DNA of 64,000 bases from Perkinsus marinus ATCC 50983 (lineage: Eukaryota; Perkinsozoa; Perkinsida; Perkinsidae). The position numbers were made by a program, and so were the translations under genes. Position 1 is the first letter of the stretch; each line of letters opens with the position of its first letter. This document shows, piece after piece, positions 12,516 through 32,326 of this stretch. The notes beneath the pieces are model-generated. The model did not search any database and had not been told where the DNA came from. It saw only the letters and a list, made by a program, of their open reading frames with translations. Location: positions 144,805 to 208,804 of the forward strand of contig NW_003204003.1 in assembly GCF_000006405.1 (NCBI RefSeq), given 5' to 3'.

Positions 12516-13508
12516 TATCCTCGTGGGTAATGCGACGACAGTTTTTGGTCTCAACGGAAGCGCCAATCGGGTATGCTGTTAAGAAGATCTGCTTCTCTCC
12601 GTGTATTATCGATCACTACCCTCCATCCTTCAATGCGGACTTGTGTTTACATTTGTAATTTTGGAGAGATGTCGATTGTTTGGATCGAACCCGGGACATT
12701 GGTTTGCTTTGTGGATCGGTCGATTGTCAATATAATATAATTCTGAGGAAGGGAGAGAATGGAGAGTAACAGTGTAACTGATAAGCACTGGCACGTGTTA
12801 GGCGTGTTCATGTGTGGGAAGGTTACTGCTCTTGGACTGTCCTCGCACTACTCATCACACAAGAGCATGATGTGTGTAAGGATAGGTATCAGTCTTAGGC
12901 TGCTGACAGTATCGGTTGGCACTAGACGTGGCTTTTAGAGCTGGCCCATTTTCTACCTTTCCCAGCGCGCACGCACTCGCTCTATGAGCTCCGTTGTGAA
13001 ATTGAGGTTCGCTGTCGTGTTTCGGATAAAGCCTTTGGTTCACATTGCGAGTGGTATCGACGAATGCACTGGGCCCGACGGGGGTAAATAGCATAGACCG
13101 GTTTCCCTCGGGTTGCGTGACGTCACAAAGCCTGTGCTTCATTATGATGTGAACCCCTGCCCACTGAGGTTCTCAATATGAGGACTTGAGCAGACCGAGA
13201 TTCTCTCGTTCTCTTAAGTTGCTGTCGTGGCGAGAAACTTAGGAGTGATTTGCTCGTGAGCTCCGAGAAATCGCGTCGGCCACTCACTGGTATTCTTCGG
13301 GGAGGCAGCTGGTAGTGCCCGTGCAGTTCGAAGTAGCTAATGCCTAGACTCGGGTACGTTACCGGAGCGCTCGGTCACTACTAGAGAGGGAAGCTTGAGT
13401 CGGCTCTCTCCAGACACTACGACCAAAGGCCATGAAGTTCGAGTGTGTTGAAGAACCTAGTCGCATTGACTAACTATAGACTGCCGGTCCTGCATAACAA
13501 ATTCATCA
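12516..13508. other. Intergenic before tRNA-Ala
   Basis: No supported gene. A stretch near 12684-12697 (GATCGAACCCGGGAC) resembles the complement of a tRNA T arm but lacks the rest of a tRNA. Confidence 0.4.
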
Positions 13509-13580
13509 GGGCGTATGGTGTAGTGGTATCACGTCTGCTTCGCATGCAGAAGGCCCCGGGTTCAAATCCCGGTACGTCCA
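13509..13580 (+). tRNA. tRNA-Ala (anticodon CGC)
   Basis: 72-nt cloverleaf. The acceptor stem GGGCGTA pairs with TACGTCC (one G-T wobble), with discriminator A. The anticodon stem is TCTGC/GCAGA around TTCGCAT, giving CGC and U33. The T arm has GGTTCAAATCC and the D arm TGGTGTAGTGG. There is no intron. Confidence 0.93.
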
Positions 13581-15021
13581 GTTTATCTGCGAGAGCTACG
13601 TAGATTTTCAGGTGAACAACCTGGATATCTCCGATGATATTTTCTGATTGCAACAACATCAACCGTAAATATCACTGCCTTCCTCGGCCTAAATTGGCAA
13701 TGTAGGATCACGTGCACTCTACGTTGTAGCGGCTAAACCGACTCTGAGGAGTGACATTCCGAAGTCCTGATAGGAATGGTTCCCTTCTTTGGCGTCGAAC
13801 GGCATCCTAATCGCGGATATAATAGAAGATATTCCAACCGATAACGTTAAGTCTGCATCGAATGCATAAAAAATAAGGAAACCTCAAAACAGACCATGAT
13901 GAAACGATGCATGGTGGTGTGCCGGGTTGCGGATGTTAGCTGCTATCAATGGTACACTCACAACAGTGAAATCGTGCCGCGCCTCCATCTCCAACTCGAA
14001 GACGTATAGCCGATATTGTCCACAACGCTCTGCCGACGGAGCAAGGTCACTGTTTAGCTCTTGCGATAGGTTGAGGTTGTCACACGGGGTGTTTCCACTT
14101 ACGAACCGTCCTAGAGCTCTAACACGACACTAATCCATCGAAAAACAAGGTATGGCGCTCCCGCTGCTGAAGTTCCAAATCCGATACGGGAATCCACATC
14201 CAGTTCATCACCAAAATAGTCCCAATAATGTCAAACCTAAACAGACGAAATCGACCCCATCTTCCATCTATGAGAATTTCACGTCCAATTCAACACCCTG
14301 AGCGGTAGACCTCCCGTAGAAGCTGCCCAGGTTAAAGCCCTCCAATACATGCGACCTTAGTCATCTCCTGCACTCACCTCGCTCATTAAGACACTCCTCA
14401 TCACTCCAGTTTGTTCCCTATGGGCTTGGCATTGCAATAGGTATAGAAAAATACCATCATCACAGCAATGGTGCCGATGAGGTTGCAGCCGAAGTAAACT
14501 TCGTATTCCATTACAAGGCGAATCGGGGACAACTGGCACTTCAATCGGCTGAGCACTAAGATTCGGAAGACCTCGAATTTCTAACTCTCTCCAAAGTTTA
14601 GATACAGTCGTGCGTATGAGCACTAATGATGGGGGACTGTGATGCACGCGGTTACGTTGAGATCTGATAAGAGAGCAAGCCTGCTGCTTAGCGATGGGGT
14701 AGGATGGGAAGTAACAGCTTTGGGGATGCCCATCCAGATGGGCGTCACTAGAAAGGAGACTCCACAGCCCTACTAGGGGCAGTCACACAAGCATGCCTCA
14801 TCACATTGCTCTTGTATAGAACGGAAGGAGATGGTCCTCCCACCGGCATGTTGTTTGAATGGTCTTTCCGCGCTTCATATTGAGTTACTGGTAGTCCTCA
14901 AAAACGGGTGTGGCTTCTGGGAGTAGCCCCCAGAGGAGAGGCACCGAGTGGTGGTCCTACTCAGCGACAACGCTAATGCTACAGTGCTATTCCTTTACCT
15001 TATCAATTCACCGAGCCCATT
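13581..15021. other. Intergenic before the ABCC gene
   Basis: Mostly featureless. It contains one short membrane-protein-like reading frame (14511-14401, minus), listed separately. No other exon, RNA gene or repeat was seen. Confidence 0.4.
14401..14511 (-). CDS. Possible 36-residue membrane microprotein
   Basis: ATG at 14511, stop at 14403-14401. The product starts MEYEVYFGCNLIGT, has one hydrophobic segment (LIGTIAVMMVFFYTYC) and a short polar tail (NAKPIGNKLE). The size and layout resemble small single-pass organelle membrane subunits, but I recognise no family. It is short enough to be chance, and there is no exon evidence around it. Confidence 0.25.
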   Translation of the reverse strand: MEYEVYFGCNLIGTIAVMMVFFYTYCNAKPIGNKLE

Positions 15022-21767
<6,746 letters not shown>

Positions 21768-22797
21768 TGGTGTCGCCCATGCTAGCATCGTTAAAGATAC
21801 TACAGGGTGTCCCAATAAAAATGTGAAAAAGTTGAGTGACTTTTTGCGCAAGTTGAATATTCAGGAAATTCTGATACCATTCGAAAGCGCTTGCAGGTGG
21901 TGTTAGAATCGTGGAAAAAACTCGCTGGGACTCGCGAAAAAATTTAAATTGTATGCTCGTCCAAAAAACACTCATAATGGAACAGGTTGCACTTTGCTGT
22001 TATTTCACTAGCTAGTACTAACATCTGTGGAATTATCACGCAATGTGGTTGATCAACGATCTCGTTCGACTGTTGGCAGTTTCGGCGTTGTGCTCACTGC
22101 CATTCATTCACCAAGTCCCATGCTGTGGTCTGGTGTAGGTAAAGGAGCAACGGAAGAGATACCTCACGAAGGGTCACTACTTTGTCGATGGACAGGACTT
22201 ACCGACGAACTAATAGCAACTACTATTATACCAGAATTTGAGCTATGACTCGGCTCGCTCTCTCATGCTACTGAGGGGGTTTTCACTGAAGGAAGTATTC
22301 CAGCGCCACCTTTTCGGAGCGGCAAAATGCAACTCGACATCGGCGGATCGTAATTTGGGTTTTAGTATCATTAGTGATTTCCTCAGAGACTGCTACGATT
22401 TCAGGAAGAGTGTGTTGAGTTTAGTATTCATAGGGGGATGGCAACTTGCCAATCTTGCTGTAGGTTGGTTTTTATTTCCTAGTATGATCAACACTGCTCG
22501 GCAGATGATGATAACTCATCGATTGTATACACCACGAAATTAGGGAGAGACAGTTGGTATCAGTTCATGGTCTTGGGTAGTATCTGTTGAGCTTTGTGAC
22601 TCGATCTCACGGAACTTCTGTGTTGGTAGTTCCTCCGATCGAAAACAGTTATTGGGTAAATCGATGTGATTGATTTGATTTTTTGTGGACAATTAGCTCG
22701 AGTGGTTTGGTGATGACCTTGACGTGTTGTGTGAAGTGCAGTCATGATGGTATGGTTGCCGACCTCGGGTACACTGATTTTCAGCCGACCTTGTGAA
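21768..22797. other. Intergenic with a transposon-like remnant
   Basis: Lies between the ABCC and USP7-type genes. Apart from the AT-rich repeat-like block at 21803-21975, it holds only short open frames (for example 22238-22543) that I cannot support as exons. Confidence 0.4.
21803..21975 (-). mobile_element. Possible mariner-type transposon end remnant
   Basis: Starts ACAGGGTGTCCCAATAAAAA, a word typical of Tc1/mariner-like termini. Read on the minus strand, the end of the block gives ...LFHIFIGTPC, a phrase often produced by reading through such termini. The block is AT-rich against its surroundings. I found no matching inverted repeat at the other end and no transposase, so this is at best a truncated piece. 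Confidence 0.3.
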
Positions 22798-25700
22798 ATG
22801 ACCTCGGCTGGAGAAGGTCGGGACTCGCTCGACAAGGGAGGTGATGGTAGTGGCAAGCGGAAACCGCCGGCGTCTTCGCCACAGAAGCGGAGTGTAGACG
22901 ATCGGGATGACGAACTACACCTACTGCAAGGAAGGACTAATGGTCACTCACGAGACGATGATGAGGATCAACGAGGCGTCCTGGTGAGCAGCCAGGAAGT
23001 GCCGCAGTTGGGCCGGGGGATGAACGATGGAATGGTTGACCTGGGCGAGCTGGGAGAGCCCCCTGTCAAGTACTAGGGTTACACCACTGTGTCACCACTG
23101 GGCAAAATTGGAATCTTTTCAGGGTCCCTAGAGTAGTTGATGTGATACCACGCGAGTCGACATCTAAGCCTGGGGGGGTCACTGAGGAGGAGGAGGATGC
23201 TGTCAGCTTTTCATCGGAGTGCAGTGTTGAAGAGGATGACGATGATGACTCGAGAGGCGGCAAGAGCGTCGTTGAGCCAGAGGTCCCCCCGGCTAGGGCG
23301 GAGGAGTTGGAAATGTGGGTCGACATGTGTGAGGCAAGCAACAGGATACCGAAGGCGTCCTTGAGGTCTGTGGAAGTGAAGAGTGCAGGGTAGTAAAATA
23401 GGAAAAGGAGGAGGGCCACAGCGTTTAGACGTTGTTGGTACTATTTCTGTTGAGATTAGAAGGGGAGCTCTTAGCTGATCACAGTACATCACTTTTAGTT
23501 TGAGTATGGTGACACAGAAGGGCACGTCGTAGCTCATCCGTCCGACACTGTTGGTGTATTTCTGCCTAGCGTTTTTCGCATCAACAGAAAATTCAAAATC
23601 AGGATTGTTTCAAGGGAAAATCTCGTCCGTAGTGAATTTGCACGTAAACTGGTTGGAGTCAGTGATAGTGGGCAGCACCATGAACAGATGGAAATTATTG
23701 TCTACAGGCCCTTCAGCTTTCGCCTCCTAGTCTACCCTTGTGGTACTCAAGACGCCCGCCACGGGTCGGACTACGCTCCGTCGGCATTCGTCGAGATTGT
23801 CCCTCCTGAGAAGCGCGGTCTTAATTCGGAACCAGGGAGGTAGTACGATTATACCACGACTACTCTCTCACTCATCCTCAGGTACTTCCCGGATCGCTGG
23901 TGTCTGCGTTGTGTGAACTTCTGCATCAGCATCATCAACTTCAAGTAAGGCCATCTAGAACTGCTTTCCATGAGGGGATGCTGATCGTATAGGAATCCCG
24001 AGACGAGCGTTTTTCGCGAAGATCGAAAGCCGTTCAGCTTCACCAACACCGACTCGTAAGTCGCCTCTCCAGTGTACTCCACTCCGAAGCCACTGAATGT
24101 CCCCTCAGTGGTTGGCGAAAATTAGTATCTTATGACTGTCGCACGTCTACGGGTGTTAACAAGTTGATGGAGGACGGTTGGTAATATAGGCTTGAGCGGT
24201 GTACTCTCGTGAGGGCATCTGTTCTTCATCTCCTCAGGGCTGATAGGCATGGCCGCATACTCCTCCGTTGCGCTGCGCAAGCCCTGCGCTTGGGCGTGGA
24301 ATCACAGGTGCACCGTGCTGTGGGCAGTCTCGATGGTGACTGTGGTTTGTGTAGGGCAATAGACCTGATTATGATGGTCCCGTCGTACCCTACCTTGGCC
24401 TCGAGAATCTCGGTGCCACATGTTATCTTAATGGTCTTCTACAAAGCCTGTTTCTCATACCACAATTCCGTCGAATCGTGTAAGAACGACGCCACTCCCA
24501 GCTTCAAGGCTCTATGACTGGTGCAGATATTGCTCAACTCTAGCGGCCGACTCTGGCAAGCTGGCCTCCCAGCCCTCTTCTCCCAGTCGGTCCGCCTCCA
24601 ATGGCCTCCAAATAGTGCTGGCCCTCCAAAGCGTCTTTTTCAAGCTCGAGAGTGTCACCAGGGCCCCCGACTCGCCTCCATCAGAATCCTCCAATGGGAT
24701 GAATGGTGAGGTCGCTTCCTCTGAGTTCCTCGAGATCATCCCTCAGGGCGATCTTCTAGAGCTGCTTCCCGTGGGGAGGATTCTAGTAAGGCCGTGAGCT
24801 CAGAAGTCCTGGTGCGGGCCTTTGGTTGGGATACTGCCGACCTGTTCACGCAGCAGGATGCCCAAGAGCTCTCGAGACTCCTGTGTGACAAGCTCGAGGA
24901 GGTAGTAGATGCGAGTGCTACTACATCCTACTCGAATATGGTAGATGCTGAAACCGTCGAAATCTGACAAGCTCATTCGGGAGCTGTTCGTGGGGAGGCT
25001 GGAGAACTACATCGAATGCCTCGATGTTGATTATAAGAGTACTAAGGAGGAGGTCTTCTATGATCTACAGGTAGTCTTATTCGTTGTTGCTGCTGACTAT
25101 ACCCCATTGTCGGTGTCTAGTTGAATGTCCTGTCACTTACTGGAGAGCCTCTGGGCTCGCTGGAGGACTCCCTTAAGGAGTACTTACAGCCGGAAGTGAT
25201 GGACGGTGATGACAAGTGCGTCTATGGGTTAAATCGTGCCCTCTGTCATCACGACGTGGATAGGTATGATGCCGAGAAGTTCGGGAAGCAACGGGCCAGG
25301 AAGGGTCTGAGGCTCTTGTCGATGCCACCAGTGTTCACGGTGCAGCTCAAGCGGTTCTGCTTCTCGGTCGACACCATGGACATGCAAAAAGTCAATGAAT
25401 ACTTCCAGTTTGGGGATGTCCTCGATATGTCGCCTTATGTAAGCTCTCTTCAGAGAGCATCAGCCTCCCATTGCATCGATCCTTGTCAGCTGGACTGTCC
25501 ACCGTCGAATGCAGCGGACAGCGAATACGTCCTACACACTGTCCTCGTCCACAACGGTAACGTCTATGGCGGTCACTACTACGCCTTCGTCCGGCCTGAG
25601 CTCGGCCAGCCTGGTGGAGAGGAAAAATGGTAGGGAAGGTGGCAAGTATCTGTGGAGTTAACATTGGCTGTATCGTAGGTACCGGTTTGATGACGAAAAC

Positions 25701-28700
25701 GTGACTCGAGTGACCAAGGAAGCAGCGGTAGGTTCATTGCAGGTTTGCATGCATTCACCTTTGGTTGATCGCAGGTTGATGATAACTTTGGCGGGCCCTT
25801 CCCTGCCGAGTTTGAGAACCCTTTCGTGGAGGCGGATACACGCCCTGCCCGATCTACTGGCACTAGACGGTCGTCGGCTGGAGGCCGGCAGCAGCAGCAG
25901 GGCCGCAGCAACTGCAAGACTCATAGCGCCTACATCCTCACTTACATCAGGTATTGGGATAATACGTACACCGAACTCTCGCTGGATCCCTATAAGCTTT
26001 CGTCCGATCGAGTGTGTGCCTTTAGACGGTCGGCTTTAGAGTGGGTGATGAGGCCATGCTCCTTGTCGGAAGTGAACCCCTATCTCCATCGTAGACTATT
26101 AGCCTCCACCAATACACCCACTAGTAAGTCGGAAGAGCTCGCTGCTGTTGCATCTTGGGCATTGCTCGTGTTGATAGGCAACTCGTCTAACCCCAGTTCG
26201 CTGGAGACCCCTGAGGAAGGCAGCCCAGAGGTAGGGCAGTCCATGGGAGTGTATGGCATCCATCATATCTCAGGGGGAGTCTGCCGAACAGACAGTAGAC
26301 GTTAGTGTTGTGTGCCTGAATAACGTGTCACTGGTACAACTACTCTCACGACAGTACACTTGGAACCCCGCATCAGTGGTCGACCAAAGTAAGATACGCT
26401 ACTACTACTCGTAGCTTGTGATTGATTCATGCCTCAGTCATGGCAGCTCTCGCGGAGGACCCCCAGAAACCCAAACTGCCGCCTGGCGCTACTCACACTA
26501 TTGTCAGCTCGGGAACTCTGGTACGCAATCGCCCTCTGACCTTTCTAAATCCTGTTCGCTTCCAGGTCGAGTCTTTGGCCTCCATTGAAGGTGTTCGAGG
26601 CCGGTCTATCGTCCCCAACGGAGCCCCGCCTCCCTCCAGTGTTAAAGTATATCAGCTCGGCCGTGTCGAGATGAGTCCATCATCCAAGGACATGCCAGCA
26701 TTGAAGTGACCCATGCCCGTCAACAGTCGGCGTTAGTCGTGAGTTTTCAGATTTGTTGAAGTCATTGGCGGATACTTCCTCAGTATGTGTTTACCTCGCA
26801 GTGCTTGCAGGGAGCATCCACTAGGTTAGATTTCCGCATACTATAAATGTGGTACTTTTCCTCTCAGCTGGTCAAGTCGCGAGACCTGTGATGATAATAA
26901 TGCTGGCAGATGAGCAGAGCACTCCTAAGCTAGAGGTGGCCGACACCTTGGGAAAAAAGTCCATTGCAGGTGAGCTCATATCAAGGAGTGAACAGCTCGA
27001 TGAGAAATTTTCTCAGGGATTCACTTCGGGAGCAAATCACGACTCGTGATGCTGCGCTACTTTGATCCTATCAACAGAACTCTGCAGTTCCTCACTACGG
27101 CCACCATCACCCCATCACCGGCTGGTCTTGCCAAAGTTGCTAGGTGAGGCACCAGTCATTCCTGATTGCGTCCCATAGGGCCTCCAGGTACGTTATTAAT
27201 AAGAGGTTCGGTCGAGCTTCGGAGGCGGCCCATGCCACGGAAAACCTGGCCGAGCGGACGGACTGGAAGCTGTAGCACATCGTATTGCTGGCTGTTGGCG
27301 ATTCGATGAGCCCCCGCAGGTTCCTCGAACGAGATGGCAGCGCTATAGAGGTTGATGCTCTCAGCGACATGAACAAGTCAGTATTCAACGTAGGAGGTCT
27401 TGTCGAGCTCCTTCGACCCTCTAGGGCCCGTCTTAGGATGTCCTTGGGAAGTACCAACGTAGCATTAGTGATGGTGAGGTCATCGTTGTGCAGTGGTACC
27501 AGGAAGGAGTCTTCACGGTAGACTATTCCGCTCCTACTCCTAGGCATTGTGGGTGCATGTTCTCAGCTTGGCCAGTATTTTGAGTCCCTCAAGCACTCAG
27601 CGCCCGTCACCTTTTTCGCCCACGACCCCTTCACTCGTCTCCATGGCCCGGGTGTGGACTTCGTTGACACGACAGCATCGAGTGAAGGGCCTCCTCGGTA
27701 CACTACACACGAGGCGATGGTTGATGTAGGCGTGCTACTCCTCGTCGTGTGTTACACTGCAACTGTAGATACGTATCCCACTGCAACAAGCTGTGATGGA
27801 TCTAGTAGAAGCGAACAGAGACTCCAGCAAGCCGTCTCAATTCCTGTGAGCCCACTATCTGCATCTACTCAATGAATTGTTCTCTCTAGACCTAGCTCTT
27901 CAAAAGAGCTCGGCGAACATCTCCTATACATGTAGAACTACCCTAGGGCTTTGCTCAGCACCGGAGACCACTCCACTAGATACACCTATGACCCGTTTTT
28001 CGTACCCCTCGACTCCGGTGAGAGCAGCGCCTTGGATGATTGCATCTGCCGAGATTTGGCTACACTAGCAGAAGGAGACCACGGTGGAGCCTTCTCCCAT
28101 CTGGAGCCCTTCGCGTACTCCCTTGAGCGTTTCCTTCTACCAGCACATGGTTGTTACATTCAGACATCCCGAGTTGCATCTGGTATTCTTGCGTAAACCA
28201 GAGCATGCCAGTCCAGAGTTGATGCCAATGATGTGCAGGGCGTAAGGCTTATAGACCATCACTTACTAGTATGGTGTTCGTTCAGGTTCGATGGTCCGAG
28301 GGAAGTAGCGGCCACAGTAGTCTGGTACAAGCCCGCCGACCTACTCACTGACGTCATCCGTCTAGCTTTGGATGCCTTGAAGGGATCGGAAGTACCTTTT
28401 GTGACAACTCGCGATCGATCGAACGCCTCGTTGGCGGCCAGGTAAAGTTTGGTCTGAAGTCTGGCATCAGAGCTATGGTCACCTCTGCGGCTTCCCAGGA
28501 GACGGTGGACGATCCGAAATCGAAGATCTTGATGATGTAAGCTTGTCAGTGGCTCTATCGCCATCCTTGGTGTCGACCAACCCGTCAGATTGGATTCGGA
28601 AGACCCCACTTCACAGACCTTCGAAAACGTTCGAGCCACGGAGTTGCCCTGTGCTGGGAGGAGCGACATTTTCTCCGGCCGAGTGGGAGGGAATTACCTC

Positions 28701-29254
28701 CGAATTGAAGAGAGTGTTGAGAAGAAGGGCGGTGAAGAAGTGATCCCCGTGTACCTCATCGGGCCGCCGCCGCCGTTGCCATTGCCTCCTGCCTGTCCTA
28801 ACCCGAACTGGCGATGCTAGTTCCCCTCAGGTGCCACGCCACCCGTAATGGACGTTCATTGTTTGGTCATATATTTTTCGTACAATTACCTAAGGGTGAA
28901 ATATCGGGGTCTGAGTTGCAGCGACGAATAAGTGAGTGGATCTCTCGTCTCACCACCCAAGGGGCCATCGAATGCTGCTGCTATCGCAGGTGCAAAGCTA
29001 GAGATCTCAGAAGCTGAAGTGGCACGTTGGCGATTACTCCATTATGATACTGCTTCGTGTACATTTATTAGAACGGATGATACAATGGTGACACTACAGC
29101 TGGTGACACCACTGGGCTTAGTGGTGTCTTTTGTCAGATCGATGTGGGTCGCTGGCGTCCCCTAGAGTCCAGCTTCCTCATACTCCGACATCAGCCTCCA
29201 GCGTCGGCGGCATCGAGAGGTGATGCAGCTGACCGTCCATTGCATCTCGGCTGA
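22798..29254 (+). CDS. USP7: USP7 (HAUSP)-type ubiquitin-specific protease
   Basis: Deubiquitinase, many exons; only domain positions were traced. The start near 22798 (MTSAGEGRDSLDKGG) opens a disordered acidic N-terminus to about 23390. A MATH-like domain spans about 23570-24060 (IIVYRPFSFRLLVYPCG, then DRKPFSFTNTDS). The C19 protease runs about 24370-25960: Cys box GLENLGATCYLNG (catalytic Cys codon 24421-24423), FGWDTADLFTQQDAQEL near 24830, LPPV-type strand PPVFTVQLKRFCF, and His box GGHYYAF (catalytic His codon 25574-25576), closing with SAYILTYIR. About 25960-29250 matches the USP7 C-terminal ubiquitin-like region in order: VMLRYFDPINRTLQF, DGEVIVVQWYQE, VVWYKPADLLTDVIRLALDA, SLFGHIFFVQLPKGE. 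Stop at 29252-29254. The full domain order supports USP7 over other USPs. Individual introns, mostly about 45 bp, need RNA evidence. Confidence 0.85.
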
Positions 29255-29678
29255 GGTCGGCTCCCATCACATGCTGCTGTTGCTGCTCAAGCTACTATTG
29301 TTCTACGTTATTGACTTGTTTGTTGCATACTTACAGCTCTTCTCGATACCACCTCGTACTGATGAATGTAGACTCCTAATGTGAGTGGTGGCCCTCCCTT
29401 GCAGTGGGGTGCGCAAGTCTTTGCATGAGCTGCGTTCAGTAGTAGTCAATTCATGTCATCAAAAATGCTCTCTCCTGCAGCCAACACTCGAGCGAAGCGG
29501 GACGCGCTCCGTGATAATCCTCAAGGAGGGTTCCTCCCGAGGGCTTTTCCTCATGTCAGTTGGCGGTGAGAGTAACGAACCAGAAATGGTATATTTGGCC
29601 ATACCATACATCCTCCTTCCCTTTTGCCTCGACGCCGGGCCCATTCTAAGACCTCCCGATCTATCGCATAGGATCCCC

Positions 29679-31644
29679 ATGGATCCCCGCTCCTACTTTG
29701 AGTACTCTTCACAATTCCTATTCGATGCCCAGCCGCAGGTTCGCGAACACCATCCTCCAGGGCTACTCCTATACGGTGATAGAGCCCTGCCTTTCCTAAC
29801 GCAAATGAGTGATGGCAGAGTCCCTGATGATATCACCCTTGGCCTCGGGCTTATGACTGACGCACGAGGCCGAACGTGCAGCAGATACGGTCTGCTGGAC
29901 ACGGCCCATGCCCTGTCTATGGCGCCACTCTTTCCTGCTGACTCACACCTCAACCCTGGAGGTCACCGGTCTCTGTCTGAGAGCTCCCTATCGAGTTGGG
30001 AGGAGTCCTCTAGCAGTAGTCACTCGGAGGAATGCTCCTCCGGCCCCTTATCCAAGCCCCTGAGTCAGTCTGGGTGTGGCATCACTGAATTGCCTATCGC
30101 CTTCTCCTCGGTATGTGGTTCCCGAACAGCTACCTCCGAGCTCGCCAGGTTCCTCGAGAGAACCTCGGCTGGTCAAACTGGCCAGACAGCACAGTGGCAG
30201 CCTAGCGAGATGACGATGATCGATCCGGCGGCTAGATACGTTGGGCATTGTCCTTCTAATGTGAACCTCCGGGTCCTTCTGTGGCGTTCGCATCTGTCTA
30301 GCTTATGGTCACTGCCGTTCGATGGTATCGCGAAACTTTGAGCCAGGAACGAGTACGAAATCGCCCAACAGCTTGCTCTGCTACAGCAGCAAGCACGGGC
30401 TCTAGGCCAGCTACACGTCACCAGACAGATCTTCACTAGTCAGTTGAAACCGGAATCCTTGCGCTGATGCGTCCACTAGTTCGTAAGCTACGACTCCTAA
30501 TGTACCAAGTGGACGCACCAGTACGTCATACGCATCGCTACATATAGTTACGAATCGTAATTGTAAGATGGACACAGAGCCACAGCAGAAGCAGCATGAT
30601 CCTGCTCCCACTACCAGGACTGTGGTGAGGTCCATTCAGCGCAGGGACCGAGATGGCGAATGTACGAGGAGTGGCAATAACGCCTATCCCACCCAAAGGA
30701 GAAGACAGTTGAATACATCACTGGCGGCCGGGTGGTTTCGCTGGCTGTAGGAGGCGTAGGCTCCCGACTGCTGCAGGTATGGCTTCGCTACTTCACATGG
30801 ATGATCAGTTATCGCTTTAGGAGTATCTCAAGTCCGGGCAAGCTACTTCTGAAGAGATCCAATCATTCGGGGAGGAGGAGTGTCGGGCTTCTATCCGCAT
30901 GCTGGCCACTGACCGTTGTGGGAATTATTTCCTTGAAAAACTGTGCCATCACCTTGACCCGTAGCGCTATCGGTTTTCCCCAGGTTGCAATGCATCACCC
31001 GCTACTTCAGACATGATGTTTGCATCTTCCTGGAGGAACTGGTCATCGCTCCAGACTTGTCCAAGAACGCTCGAGAAGTTGCTGGATCGAAAGTTGTTCT
31101 GGAAATGGCGAGTCAGTTGAAGGTCGAGAGACAAGATCCGTAGGTTTGCATTGGTCAATGACCGCTGATCTCGTTTTGTCCAGTCCCGATGACATTGTCG
31201 AGATCTTCAAAGTGCTTCAAACAAAGTTATGCGAGCCTCCCTGTTTGACATTGCTTGAAGCTGTTGTGGACGCACTCCCTGCAGGAGACCACTCGGACCG
31301 ATTCATTGATGCTATAATACACAGTAGTAAGCTTCTTCCGTCTAGACGCGTGAGCGTCGTGGCAAATTCCCTTCGTTTTTAACCGATGAACTCCTCAGAT
31401 TAGCGAACAAACGCAACAGAAGTCTACTCTTATCGACTTGTGTCACGCGCAGGCCTGATTGTAGGATCATTGTGATCATTGGTCTTACTCATGGCTTGTA
31501 GGTGTCCCTGAGTTGTGCAAGCGCGTGGGTCTCGTCATTGAAGGTGACACTATAGCCCCCGAACGACAACTCTCGGGCTATGGTTATCGCCTCTTGAAGA
31601 TCATTAATAGTTTCCATACCGGTCAATCATCGAAGTTTGTCTGA
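29679..31644 (+). CDS. PUF (Pumilio)-like RNA-binding protein
   Basis: Multi-exon. The N-terminal exon is a long open frame to about 30340 (possible start MDPRSYFEYSSQFLF at 29679; earlier in-frame ATGs exist). It is rich in Ser/Pro, low in structure, and followed by a Gln-rich segment (QQLALLQQQARALGQ, 30360-30420). Helical repeats with PUF-like cores then appear: GRVVSLAVGGVGSRLLQ (near 30710-30778), MLATDRCGNYFLEKL (near 30895-30940) and LSGYGYRLLKIINSF (near 31575-31620). Stop at 31642-31644. PUF proteins bind 3' UTR motifs and repress mRNAs. The repeats are divergent, so base specificity cannot be read. A related ARM/HEAT-type protein is the alternative. Exons between 30340 and 30700 are uncertain. 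Confidence 0.5.
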
Positions 31645-32326
31645 GCGTATTACACTATAATTGTTGACTTATCCGTGTCACGTATAATTCCCTCGAAGAC
31701 CCTGCACATGCAGTCCCTGCATATGTCCCTGCACATCTATTTGCATGCTGTGATTGATTGAAGTTATCTTGTGTTATTCCAGTAGAGATGATTTCTCTGA
31801 GGGCATCAGATCGAACTAAATACCTCTCATACGAACAACAGTGCAAAACCCACAGAGCGCCGCATATGAGAGATTTCGCCACAATTCACTTCAGGGGTCG
31901 GCTTCTCTCGACCTACAACGGCCAATCTAGATAAGCCTATTCGATGTATGTGCAGTAGGGATCCTTTCCGAAGGTCGAATTTTCGTACCCCCGCGAAAGG
32001 CGTCCCAGATGCCTCGATAGGCTGAAGCAGGTTACCATAATACTTAAGGGATATTATTATGGAACCTCCTCCGTGTTGTGGATATGTCTCAGTCGCATAA
32101 CTTAGTCGATTGATGGAGTTACTCCTTAGCTCGGAAAGGGGTGGAGAACAAGCTGAGTCATCGTTTGTGTACTACGGATTGGTCTCGCATCCTATCCTGG
32201 CAGATGAGAGATCTCGCGTTGCCATGCCGAGTATGCTAGGCGCATTCAATAGTCATTTTTACCCTTCCTATGAGCAAATCAAATCCTTCACAAACAGATG
32301 AAACATGCGAAAAGCATATGGTAGCA
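31645..32326. other. Intergenic, nothing identified
   Basis: Convergent gap between the PUF-like gene (plus) and the minus-strand gene ending at 32327. No repeat or RNA gene was seen. Confidence 0.4.

Noticed and set aside
27140-27547. Minus-strand 135-codon open frame
   Set aside because: The plus strand here matches USP7 C-terminal segments (DGEVIVVQWYQE); the minus frame is a shadow.
30961-30983. Apparent 23-nt intron in the PUF-like gene
   Set aside because: A donor 18 bases upstream gives a 41-nt intron that also keeps the frame and fits the normal size range.
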